The translations under genes and the position numbers were made by a program. From assembly GCA_021234155.1 (NCBI GenBank), contig JAJEKV010000142.1, positions 1,484,580 through 1,548,579 on the forward strand: a stretch of 64,000 bases of DNA, read 5' to 3'. Below the pieces are notes generated by a model. That model was given only the letters and a program-made list of their open reading frames with translations. It was not told the DNA's origin and did not search any database. How positions within the stretch are numbered: the first letter of the stretch is position 1; each line of letters begins with the position of its first letter. Origin of the DNA: Isoetes taiwanensis. Its lineage: Eukaryota > Streptophyta > Lycopodiopsida > Isoetales > Isoetaceae. This document shows, one piece after another, positions 37,173-48,415 of this stretch.

Positions 37173-38559
37173 CCTCTGAATCCTGGTTACAGGCTCAATT
37201 TGGGGGATTTTGAGCAAAATGCAGAGCTTGATGATCAGAGCAAGACTTTCATTCTTATAATTCCTTGCATTTCTTCCAAAAGGATGGTGAGTATGATTTC
37301 CTGAATTGCAGTTTGAATTTCCATTTCTGTTAAGGTTTGTCAATATCATTTCTTCAGACATAAAATCAAATGGTCTAACAAATATCTAAAAGCCCCACCT
37401 GAGAATTATTCAAGGTGATTTTGCCAATTATTCATGGTGCACACAGCCTATAGCTATAGCATGGCATGGAGGACAAGTGATTGATACTTTGGAGCTTCTA
37501 TTATATACCTTGATGTATATTAAGGGCTAATGCAAGTTGTTGCAAGAGGGCTTGGGAGAGAATGTTGGCTGTGCCAAGAATAGTGGCCCCGTTGAATGCA
37601 TTGTGCAGTGAATTAGCAAGCAGTGGTCAAGATAGCGGTAGCAGTGTGGCCAGGAATCGTGGTTGAGTTCCAGAGGAGAAGCTCTTGTGTTAAATTGCTC
37701 AACTAGATCTTGTGAATGTATTGATGATAGTGTTTTCTCTCAATATTATTTTATTTGATAATGGATATACTATGGTTGATCTCTGATTATTATGAGTACA
37801 AAGATTCAATTCTTCACCAATGCTATCAACCGAGAATTAGTGCAAGTTTAGATAAGATCCCGAGTCGCCAGGAGGGTCAACTCGGCAGGCTCGTCACATG
37901 TTTTGATGGAATATCGAGCCCCTATACGGCTTCGCCTAAGATTTGAGAATATGAAATGCGAGGCTCGAATCTCTACCAAAATAACTCAATGTTCTAATAA
38001 GACTACTTTGACCAATATAACCAGGGAGCTAACGTGATTATTTTTTTTATCTTAAAATCTATGTTTTTTTTGACAACCCATTCAATTGTTTTATGGATAT
38101 GGTCTATGGTTTTAGGAATTGTCATTTTTACATCCATGTCAAATTTCCCTGAACCTCTTGTTATTGTGCTACATATTGGACCTGCATATTGTGTGCATAT
38201 AGACGTTGGACACCTATGTTTTGGACATGGATATGGATAGGTATATTATGTGTATTTACAATATAAATGTCATTGGCTCGTATTCTTTAGACAATGAAGA
38301 CTTGGTATTGCACATTTTATTTGCAACAAAACTTGTGAAGCACAAAAACTTATATTGCATTTAACAAAAAGTTCATACATGGTCATAACTCATAAGTCAT
38401 CATCGCATGAGCTGATCTCAAGTGTTAACCTCCTTTTTCCCTTATCTTTACCTCCCGAATAGAAGAGTTATTGTTCCTATGTAACCGTACCCTGTGCCTG
38501 TGGAAATGATATCCATATCAATGTCGAGATCTATGCCCTGTATGTCCATTCATCACATC
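37173..38559. other. Spacer before the hAT element
   Basis: No gene recognised. The right-hand part may be the 3' non-coding end of the minus-strand hAT element, but no terminal inverted repeat was identified. Confidence 0.35.
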
Positions 38560-40044
38560 CTCAATTGGATTGTCGTTGCTGCTATCAACTCTTCTAACAA
38601 GTTGTCAGCCTGTCGCCACCGTTCTTAAAACAAACGGCCATAATATCTGGATGACGATGACGACTACTATCACTCCATATCCTCAAAGTCATCCTCTTCA
38701 ATGTCCAAACTGCTTTAAATGACAAAAAACTCAATTTTTTCTCATGCTTATTGGTTTCGCGATTGAGGAGTTGCCAGTTCGAGAAATTGAACAAAAACTT
38801 ATTGGTGTTCTTGTGAAGCAATCGATTATGTGACACTCAGTGAACATATTTGTAGGCGCTCTAGTTCCTCTCACTTGCATTTTACTATGAAACCAAAGGT
38901 AAGATTATCATTGCGAGTGCTTGTAATGTCACGAAGACTTGATCGTGCACTTGCCACCATGCATATACCTCCATGCTTGGTTTTTCCTTATGGCTTTGTA
39001 TCGCTTCACCCAACTCCTTATCTGCCCAACAGCCAGTTAGATTCTACTATGTCATTAGCTCCTTAAAAAAAATGTCGTAACCGGCTATATTGGGATAATA
39101 ATCCTTGTCTTCATGAATGATTCCATGACCTCCTTGACTGCATGTTGGTTCATGTTATGGTTAGACGGATCTCAGGCACGACTGACATTATGCATGCATA
39201 GGATTTGGTGCAATGAGTTATGATATCAGTCAATACCTCCTTTCATTTGGTATTGTCAAATGGTTGTTCAAGACTGATGTGTTGTAACGAGGCTTACATG
39301 GAATGCCAACACTGCTATACCTTGACAGTGCTTGAAATACTAGAATCGGGTCTCCTCAAGGCACAATAAACGGGCCTCATACATTTCACAACATTTTTCA
39401 CTTCTTTCTAAAATAATTCATGAGCCTTTTCTTTTTCTTCTTTTCGAGCTTTGGCCCCTTTACTTCCAGTTTGCCTTCTCTCCCACTCGAAGAACTCAAT
39501 GTGGTTGAAGGTGCCAATGGCCAATCAAGACATCAGATCAACCTCTTTAAACAAGTGTAGTTGGTTATAAAATGTGTTGGCCCAGGGTTTATAAGTGTCA
39601 AATTCTTAAGCAAGGACTTATATATGACATACACTAAAGTCTTCTTACTAGGAACTTTACAATTTGACGCCCTTTGACAATTGGCTCCTTATGATACCAG
39701 TCCTTCCACAATAGGTTTAAATAGTGGCATTGACATCCTACGCTATGTAATCTTGGGAATTCTGTCTCCAATATCTCTCTTGCTAGCTTGCAATTTGATG
39801 CATTGTCCATAACGATTTGAAGTATTCTTTTCAGCCTAAAGCTTTATGACCGCTTTTATTTTTCGTAAATCCAAGTCAATGACACAGATTCGTCCTTGGT
39901 CTCCATGAACTTAAAAAATTGCCTTACCTCTAGGATAGACAATCATGTAGTTAATAAGGTGATCTTTGTTTATATTGTTGCTTAATGGGTCTGGCATTGT
40001 TGCTAGTCATGCTTAGATCCACGCAAATAACTTGATATTCAGCC
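38560..40044 (-). mobile_element. Decayed hAT transposase (DUF659 type), C-terminal part
   Basis: Minus-strand reading gives HLINYMIVYPRG, then LQIVMDNASNCKLA, LHSVGCQCHYLNLLWKD and INPGPTHFITNYTCLKRL in order (about 40000 to 39540). These match the central domain of plant hAT transposases, including the catalytic Asp in the DNASN block and the following C-x-CH-x-x-NL. Frames are broken by stops and shifts. The weaker downstream part to about 38560 lies where the hAT C-terminus should be. A LINE separates it from the N-terminal part at 45541-46323. Confidence 0.75.
40034..40044. repeat. LINE target-site duplication, 3' side
   Basis: GATATTCAGCC directly abuts the poly(T) at 40045. GATATTCAAC recurs at 45541-45550, where LINE sequence ends. 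Eight bases are exact, then one mismatch. Confidence 0.7.
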
Positions 40045-43000
40045 TTTTTTTTTTTTTTTTTTTTTGAAGTAACGGCAGTGATATTATATTACATGTAAAT
40101 ACATAGTAATACAAAGGGACAAGGAGGCTCCAAAAGAGTCCTTGTTAAATGAATATATTACAAAGCCACGGCCGCCCACTCGGAGGAGAAATATTATCAA
40201 AAATTAAACCAACGTTTTGGGTTTTAAGACAGCGATAGTTAAAACATAACTATATGAAAATCATGTAAAGATCCATAGTGCGCGAGAAGTTTTCCACGTA
40301 TCGCAACCTGGGTCATCTCCACACCATCTAAGGTGATGATAGCAAAAGCGTCGGTGTATTTGAAGAGTAGATAGTCCCGACTCCATGACTCCATATGCAG
40401 ACGAGTCAAGATGTGGAGGATCCATGAATCTCCGGCCGATTCGCCGAGGATCGCGAGCTCAAAATAGATCTTAACCTTGTCGCAGGCCTCATATCTTCAT
40501 CATCGAACTTCTGCTTTCCGGTCTGGATCATGATCAGTTCAGTTCTGATATGATCATCCGGCTCGATGAGAAGGGGCTTAGTTCCCTTCGGGACCTCTGA
40601 AATGTCCATCTTTCATGATGTTTTACGGATCAGGATAATCGCTGAACCACACATCGAAGATTGTTAAAATAAAGAAAAGCGAAATTAAAACTACGATACG
40701 GGCCAAAAGGTATCCCATTTTGTCATAACTGGCACCCGCCAGCAATCTGTGTGCCATGGTATCCATAGCTCAATTGAAGAGTGGTTTTGAGGTAATTCAT
40801 ACAGGGCCGAGTGATTAATATGCCTCAATTTACAATGCTTCCATATTGTCGAGAGACAAAAGAGGTGCATAAGCGAGAGGCAGATGAGAGAGATTCAAAC
40901 AATTCGGGGGGCTCGGGGTGCTTGGGACAACCCCAATATATGTACCCTATCGATTCGAGAAAGGGATAAGCCAAGGGCAAATGAAGATATGTGTAGAAGA
41001 TTCAGCTTGGCCACACTGAGGCACCTATCTGAAATTTGTGCATTGAATTTGGCTCGATAGGTATTAGATTTTTAAACTCTTATTCCAAAGAAGCCATTTT
41101 GAATAAAGGCAGTTTTTCCTAGCACTCTTGTAGTTTCCATCCCTTTTTGAATGGCAGTAATGGCATCGGTTAAAACAGGCCCCATTTGATTAGAAACCTT
41201 TTGTTCCTTGGCTATTCACCGGGAGGGAATATATCTTTAGGCTACTGCGGCACCCTTTCATCAAGCCCAATTACACTCCTTTGCCCTCATCTCACATTCC
41301 TCTATGGTGATGATGAGTCAAGGAAATTATAGATATTCTGTTCTTGAGCCAATTTCCTTACCAAACGGAAACTTCTTGAGGGTTTTCCAAAGGTGACCCA
41401 ACCCATGTGACATCTTGCCAAGCTGCCTGAAAGCCCTTTTTTTTCATTCCTTATATTTCCTTGGATGTTTCAAGGCTAGGCATCCATCATCCTCATCGTA
41501 AGCCCACGATGCGGAAGAAATTGAAAGTCATTTGACACTTTATCTATGGATGAGCTTTAAAACATCACGAAACTTTGTTCCAAGCTTGAATAATCCTTCT
41601 CATTATAGTGGATGTTCTGAACCGGGGATCAAGTTGGTGGCAGAATCTGGGAAGATGATGTGGTGTGGAAGGGCATCCCAGCAAAGGTAGTTTTGCTAAT
41701 CCAAGAATTTTGTGAGCGGGGGATTTTTTGATTGGGAAAATATTGATCTCCATACCGGCACTAAGGCCCTGACTTGGAGGAGCAGTCCTTACATCCCTAA
41801 TCCTCTTTTTTCTTAGCAAGGTAAGGTGCTGCCATCCTACCATGTGTGACCTACCAAATAAATTCTTTCATGATGAATTCCAGCTCTGATATGACTTTTT
41901 TATCGCAATTATTTGCTGAAGAAAAAGACATGTGAACTTGCAATGACACTATTAATGATCTCTACTCTCCCTGCTAGAGATAAAGATTTGGGATAAACAT
42001 GTAACTTCTTCTTTATTTTTGCTACTATAGGCTCCCATAAGCTATGCAAACTCATATTTAGTGCTAGGGGCAGACCCAATAGTTTTGTGGCAGTATGATG
42101 TCCACATACCTTAATTCCTTCAATATGATTTTCTGGGCTATCAAAGATGATTGCACATTTATCTTTATTAAGGAAAACCCCTGATGCTTCCCCAAATAAA
42201 TCCATAGCAGCAAGGAAATTTGGGATGCTATTTTCCTGCTCTTTTAGGATTGTAAATGTGTCATCTGCATATTGCATCACTGACAATGACTCATTTGCAA
42301 TAGGTAATTTGAGGCAACCGATTTCTCCATTAGCTTTGCATTTTCGGGATAATTACGGTGACCATCTGACTACTATGAGGGAAAGGTAGGGGGCCAAGGG
42401 ACAACTTTGCCTAACCCTCTTTGCATTCCCGAAGAAAGAAGGGGAGCCATTTACTAAAGCTATTTCTTGGTATTGAAACATTACCTTGCTCAACACCTCT
42501 TTTGAGAAATCCCATTTGAGTCATGGCTCTATTGAAATTCAGGTCAATTTCGTATGCTCTTTTGAAATCCTTAACAGGAGCGGGTAAAAGCATGTTAGGG
42601 TGTACCACTTTTGGAACCGGCAAACCATGCTCTAACCTGGGTACTTTCTCATTTTTATTTTCATTAAAACTAGTACAAATCCCGCATTAATATTCAAAGT
42701 TAAGATAAAGATAATACTATTGGAAACCAAATATATATAAAAGTTCTAAAATGTACCTTTTATTGAGATATATTACAAGTATCTGAGGTACCTTTTAGGT
42801 CACTTTTGGTCACTAAATAATACTTTTTAAGGGACACCCACATCTTTTGCACACATCCTTGGTGGTGGATCTCATTTCAATGGAGACCTTCATAAGCTCA
42901 ATGAAATTATCGAATACTCCTCAGGGGAAAACTGTGGTGAACATTACTAATCTTCTCCTGTAAGACCCTTTTGAGTCTATTAGCAAAGATCTTGGCCAAA

Positions 43001-45540
43001 ATTTTGTATGTAACATTTGTTAGTGAGATTGGCCTCCAATCCGAGAAAGTGGTGGGTTTTTCTACCTTGGGAACTAAGGCAATTAGGCCAGCATTAATGG
43101 CTTAAGCTTCTCTGCTTGCCGTGCACCCTGGATGAACCTGGTAAGATCTTTACCAATTCACAGGTCCAAAGCGCTCCAAAAATTAGGGGTAAGCCATCGG
43201 GCCGGGGCTTTCCCATGGGCCCATGCTTTTTAATGGTTCTCCAAATCTCATCCTCCATTGGAGTTGCCAATAATTGATTATCATCAATAGGTTGATCCTT
43301 GGGACCGAGATAATCGAAAAATTATTTCATTTTGTACTCATCTGTTTGCCTAGCAGCAAAGAGGTCTTTGTATTTATTGAAGAACATATTCTGTATATCC
43401 TCTTGTTTAGACAATTCTTGGTGATTATCATCAATGACAGAGATAATCCCATTGTTCATTAGTCTACTTTTTGCAGCTCTAAAGAAAAATTTAGAGCTGC
43501 AGTCATCCATATGATTGATATACAAGCTCCTACTTTTGATTGCCAAACTTCTTGCTTCATGCTCTTCAATCAATTTTACTTTTCTTTCCAGAATTTCCTC
43601 TCTTTGTTGCAACAGCACATTGCCTTTATCTGTAAACAAACTTTGTCTCACAATTTTCATTTCCATATAGACCTCATTCTTTTCTTGCCTTCTTTTCCTA
43701 GTCCATTCCTACGCCCCTTTGTTTAATCCAATTTTGATGCCTTTGCTTGCACATATGAATTCCTTCATTGATCCACTTGCATTCGAGGCAGCAAGGAAGA
43801 GTAAAACCTTGTGAAATCTTGGCAAAAGTTTTTTGTTGTTTAGAAGGTGGTGTTGAATTTGGATGGAGTTTCCATAGAAGCTTTCTTTGAGGGAGAGAGC
43901 ACGTATTCAAGACACGAGGATAATGATCGATATGGAATTGCTCTGGTCAGTTATCCCAACCATCAATAGTGGAGATGTTAGTGTAATACCTATCCAATAG
44001 GCAATACACCACAATGCTTGCTCCTTTCCTTTTGTTACTCAAAGTAAGCATTGGAAAAGGATGGGGCATAGTAAAAAAGGTATGAATTAATTTGTCCCAT
44101 TGAACTCTTTCCCCCCCTTTGACATATTGATCTTCTTGCACGCTTTACGCTCCCATGAAGGGGTGTTGTTGAAGTCCACCTCCCCTGAAGCCAATCGACA
44201 TGTTTTTTTGCTCCTCTCTTTCTTGAGTAGTAGAAGCATACACATTTATTACACCCATCGGTTCTTTGTCTATTTCCAATGCCACTTGCCATCTCCAGAA
44301 GGGATGGGAAAGGAACCAACTTTTTTGGGCCCATTCCAAGCAATACAGATCCCACCTTTAGTGCCATCGTGAGGGGCCCATCTGAGACTCCCCATCGAGG
44401 AAAAATCCAATTCCCAAGCTTGGATGCTTCAAAGGTGGGAACCCTATCACAGGCGGGGATTATGTGCGCATTAATTTCTTTAAGAGCAATCGAGAGCCCT
44501 TTTCCTCTTGAGGGGACCCTTGATGCCTCTCAAATTCCATGAGACAATCCTCATTTGAGTTTGGAACTTGGTGGCTTGACCTATGCTCACTTTCGGGTGT
44601 AGACTTTTACGCCTTTTCTTAATTTGAGGAGAGGGGTTACAAAGGGAATTTTTCCTTCTCCTCATCACTCCCATCTTCATCATCCAATTTTCTGAAGGAT
44701 AGATGAAGGATCTTTCAACTCCCTCAATTTGGCGGTTGGGGTCTTGAATATGTCCCCCTCACGACAAGCGGAATTTTCTTCTTCTTTGTTGGGTACCCAG
44801 AAGTTCTCCTCGATTCCTTTTCGATTGAGGCTCTGCGGTTGTTAGGGCTCCTTGACCATTCTGATTATCTTGTTGATGAAGATCCGGTGGTGGTAAGCAT
44901 GATCTTGCTCAAGGCTGACCCTTTCCAAGTCATCTGAAGGGGGCTCCAACACTAGTTCCCTATTATTTTCTGAATCCTGTTCATTTTGTCCCTCATCTCT
45001 TTCGAGATTATCCTGATTTGCCTCTATTCCTTGTTCTGTTTTCCCTGGGTTAGGGAAAAGCTCCATTACTGGAAGAGGAGAATCTATATTTGGGGTCACT
45101 AGAGGAGGCGAGCTGGCCCCCCCTTGTCTTTACTCCCCGAAGAGTCTAAGGGAGGAATAAGATTTGCCATGGGACAAATTCGGTTCTCTTATTGTCAAGG
45201 CCATGGACCTGACTACCTCAGAGGTATGCTGGGGTCCATCTTCATGTCCATCCGAGACACCTTTCCCTTTCGAGTGAGGATTGTTGAGCACCTTGACCTT
45301 GGCTGAATCTTCAAGGAATTTGACTTTTTTCTTCCATTCTGTCCTTGATTTTTTTTTCCAAGCTCTTACCCTGTTCCAGCCTAGCTTTTTCCTTCTCCTT
45401 TTCTTCCCTAATTTTCTGTCTCCTTCTTCTTCTTTTTTCACTGCCATTCTTGTTCTGTCTTTTGTCCTATCCTTGTCTTTCCTGTTTTCCCTTGTTTGGC
45501 GTGATCCACAAACCTTCCCCCTGCTCTCTCGTACTTTGCA
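40045..45540 (-). mobile_element. L1-type LINE, degenerate, inserted in the hAT
   Basis: Minus-strand non-LTR retrotransposon of about 5.5 kb. From its 5' end: a charged ORF1 remnant (45540-44700); an endonuclease start, MRIVSWNLRGIKGP (near 44560), with GICIAWNGPKK and YCLLDRYYTNISTIDGWDN further on; a linker with YINHMDDCSSKFFFRAAKSR (near 43500); reverse transcriptase with PKVEKPTTFSDWRPISLTN (near 43080) and the catalytic MQYADDT (near 42280); and a C-terminal zinc-finger-like ESSTHIFICPW (near 41000). A 21-nt poly(T) (40045-40065) is its A-tail. Stops and frameshifts break ORF2, and an AT-rich insertion (about 42640-42840) interrupts the RT. The ORF1 start is missing, so the 5' end is probably truncated. 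The element is inactive. Confidence 0.88.
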
Positions 45541-46323
45541 GATATTCAACTTTTCAACCATGTTTTTCTATATGTTATCCACCGTTTTATTGTTTGCATC
45601 AATCTAACTGAAGCTCTTACCTGCAACCTCTTGAAATGCCTTTTTATTGCTTTATACTTTAATAGATGCAGGACAACCCAGCATACAAAAATTCTTCGAC
45701 AACTTTTTATTGAGCCTGATGAAGCTGCTTTGTGCGAGACATTGGTCAACTCTCCCTTGTTTGCTTCGACTGGAAACCAATTCCACGGTTTCGGTCATCC
45801 GTTATTGCTCTATAGTACAGGTACCTAGTCCAATTGCACCAAGCCCATCTTCAGGTAAAAATACTGGAGGCATCGTCATATCCTCAATGTATTCATCCCG
45901 TGGCTACTCGTCCTCTTGAGTGGCCCCAGTGTCCTTCCATGCCCACTTTTTGTACCCTTCTTGTACTTGTGTTCTTCTGCCGTTGAATAGTTCGAAGTCG
46001 TCCTAACCTTCTCAATGCATCCTTATGAAGTTTTTTCGGGGCTTAACATTGTGCTATCCCGTCGGTTTTGCCTCCTTTCTCAGCTCCTCCCAAAATATGG
46101 GCACGATTCAAGTAGCACTTCCATTCCTTTAGACATGTCCTCAGAACTTACATGACGACCCTCCATCAATCCACCTATCCATATACTCCCACTCAATCCC
46201 ATGTTTTCTACCTCCACGACGACCATCCTTGAATTTGGCGTGATTTTTGCTAGTTCCACTTGCTCCGACTATATGAGAAGTAGAAGCACCACCCATATCA
46301 CCCATTGCAGAGCTTTTGTCCAA
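45541..46323 (-). mobile_element. hAT transposase remnant, N-terminal part
   Basis: Minus-strand frames from 46323 read a Gly/Ser-rich start, then GRKHGIEWEYMDRW, and lower down QGRVDQC, RLNKKLSKNFCMLGCPASIK and KKAFQEVAG (about 45620-45770). These resemble the region before the catalytic core of plant hAT proteins. Several stops and shifts interrupt it. The orientation, and the target duplication shared with 40034-40044, link it to the C-terminal part across the LINE. On its own this half would be a weak call. Confidence 0.5.
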
Positions 46324-46347
46324 TCGAACTTTGGGGTGGAGTTAATA

Positions 46348-46445
46348 AAATGTAGTCAACTAGAGGCTAGTGTGTATAAGCAAAGGAGCATCTCACTCGC
46401 ATATGTCACACTACCTCTAATTGAAGCCAATGAATTATGACTAAT
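46348..46445. repeat. 98-bp direct repeat, copy 1
   Basis: Shares CTAGTGTGTATAAGCAAAGG, CGCATATGTCACACT and CCTCTAAT with copy 2 at 47872-47970. It lies just upstream of the hAT N-terminus, so it may be hAT subterminal DNA. Confidence 0.75.
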
Positions 46446-46527
46446 GATCCCATATCACTAAAACTAGCAAAGAAGCAAGCTCATTTTGTTAGGTATTGGC
46501 GTTAGGTTCACAGACTCATAAAATATA

Positions 46528-46857
46528 TTTTTTTTTTTTTTTGAAGAAAAGGAGGGTGCCACTTTTTAAATTTTGTAATAAAAGTACATACAACGGCCAC
46601 GAGAAGGAGATTACTGAGGGGCTCACACCTCAACTTCTTCATCTCCCCTAAGCGTGCTTATTGGTCTCCTAATGAGACAAATAGAAAATTTACATACCAG
46701 ATTACTCAGTAATATGTAACAACACATGATGAAGCGGGAAAAATAAACAAGTATGTGATCTTTGTCTTGAGAACACCTTTTGAAGTAACACTGTATGCAA
46801 TCCTTAATGATGGCCGAGAAGGCATGTTGTCCAAAACAACAACCACTCAAGTATATT
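46528..46857 (-). mobile_element. Truncated LINE 3' end, minus strand
   Basis: A 15-nt poly(T) (46528-46542) is followed by GAAGAAAAGGAGGGTGCC and TTTGTAATAAAAGTAC, similar in layout to the tail of the LINE at 40045. No coding domain remains, so this is a heavily 5'-truncated copy. The right limit is approximate. Confidence 0.5.
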
Positions 46858-47259
46858 AGTACTTGAGTTTTATAACATCGACACTTAAGTATTTAATATG
46901 TTCAAGCTTATTAGTACTTAAACATCAATGGGCCTTCGATTACACGAAAATGCTCTAGTTAAAACATTTTAAATCCCTAGTTGTGCATAATGTCACATTG
47001 TGGGGTTATTTGTAGCTGCCCCTCGAGAGAAGTGGACCCTAATAGAAATCTTTGCATTATGGGGAATATCTGCTCATGTGTTACGATACATCATTCTCAT
47101 GCACTACAAAAGCCTCCAAATGGGTGGACATCAACACACGAAATTCATTATACTGTCTCTTAACCATACTTTACCGGATAGGTTGTCTCTTTTTGCTAGC
47201 AAAGGAAGCGGAGAGCAAAAGGAAGGGAATAACCATCTGGAAACAAAACTCTTGAAATA
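46858..47259. other. Spacer between LINE tail and mitochondrion-like DNA
   Basis: Nothing recognisable; short overlapping frames only. Confidence 0.35.
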
Positions 47260-47870
47260 ATAGAAAAGCTGCTAAATCTCTCAAGAACACAGAAACCCCT
47301 TCTCTCGGCCGGGTTTCCCAACTTTTGTTCCACCTTATAAAGCGTCATGCTTTTGATTGTGCTCATCCACAAACAAAGAAGGAACAACAAGCTATCCTGC
47401 GGCTTCTTAGGCCAGCTTCGATTGCTAACTAAAATGTATCTTCGGAGAGAAAGGGCGGATACCTATTCCATTTGTGAAGTACAAAGCTATCTTTTGCTAA
47501 AAAGCTGCGAAACCTTACTTGTAATTCTCAATATGCTTGTAGAAGATCATCATGCTTATCTGAAGCATTAGAACAAAATACCACGTTAGTGGTTTATCTT
47601 AATGAGAACCGAGGAGTTCGCCTTGAAGAAACCAAGAACCAAAGAAATCAGCTGACCTCGATGAAGAAAGCGGGTTTTGTATCAAAGAAAGCAAATACAG
47701 CTAGCACCGGATAGAAGAAATTCGATTATGGGTCTTGCTTGGCCCGATCGGGAATAGAATAGAAGAGGACCCTCTCTCTTCTTGCCCCTAATACGGATTT
47801 CGCCTTCCATCGAAGTCGGTCGGCCCAGTTCTCTTGGATTAGATTTCTTCGTTCACATTTTTCTATAAGA
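47260..47870. other. Possible mitochondrial DNA insertion (NUMT-like)
   Basis: The stretch is purine-rich and GC-balanced, with GAAGAAAGCGGG, GGCCCGATCGGGAATAG and CGAAGTCGGTCGGCCCAG. This looks like seed-plant mitochondrial intergenic DNA and unlike the AT-rich spacer around it. No mitochondrial gene is visible. The call rests on composition and familiarity only. Confidence 0.35.
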
Positions 47871-47871
47871 T

Positions 47872-47970
47872 ATAGTTAACTAGGGACTAGTGTGTATAAG
47901 CAAAGGAGCAGCTCATTCGCATATGTCACACTCCCTCTAATCGATGCTAGTAAATTACGATTAGTGATCG
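47872..47970. repeat. 98-bp direct repeat, copy 2
   Basis: Partner of 46348-46445. The two copies enclose about 1.4 kb holding the LINE tail and the mitochondrion-like patch. Confidence 0.75.
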
Positions 47971-48109
47971 CAAAGTAGCCCCATTTGAGCAGTTATTTGC
48001 ACATCTTTTCACACGCATCTCATAAGCCAGGAAATCCTCCTTGACCGATCACACTTTCATAAGTGAGAATTCAATATTTTTAGGGCTTTAGTTGCTGGAT
48101 GATATGAGA

Positions 48110-48180
48110 GGGATAACACCCTGGAACGAGGGTGTTATGCCCTATTATAACAAACGAGTGCCTAAGTTTTAGGGTGTTAT
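48110..48180. repeat. Hairpin plus a third copy of AGGGTGTTAT
   Basis: ATAACACCCT (48113-48122) faces AGGGTGTTAT (48129-48138) across a 6-nt loop. The same AGGGTGTTAT recurs at 48171-48180. This is possibly the end of a small inverted-repeat element. Confidence 0.7.
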
Positions 48181-48363
48181 CTGCTTTAACAACCTGGCCC
48201 CGAGAGTTTTATAGTGGTTTTCATAACAGGGTCATGGAATTTACACATCAGCCCCTCGTATACGTTTGCGTACCCTATATGCCTAAATACGTATCTACAT
48301 ACATGGTATACTTGAATCCATACACATAAGAAATGAATATACTGCCATTGTACATTCACAAAA

Positions 48364-48415
48364 CACAGATAAGAAGAAATGAGAGTGAATAACAGATAAG
48401 AAGAAATGAGAGTGA
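48364..48415. repeat. Tandem duplication, period 27 bp
   Basis: ACAGATAAGAAGAAATGAGA, then GTGAA, occurs twice in direct tandem with no mismatch in the core. Confidence 0.9.

Noticed and set aside
40406-40609. Independent 67-residue minus-strand gene
   Set aside because: It lies inside the 3' region of the LINE, between the RT C-terminal part and the A-tail, and has no domain of its own.
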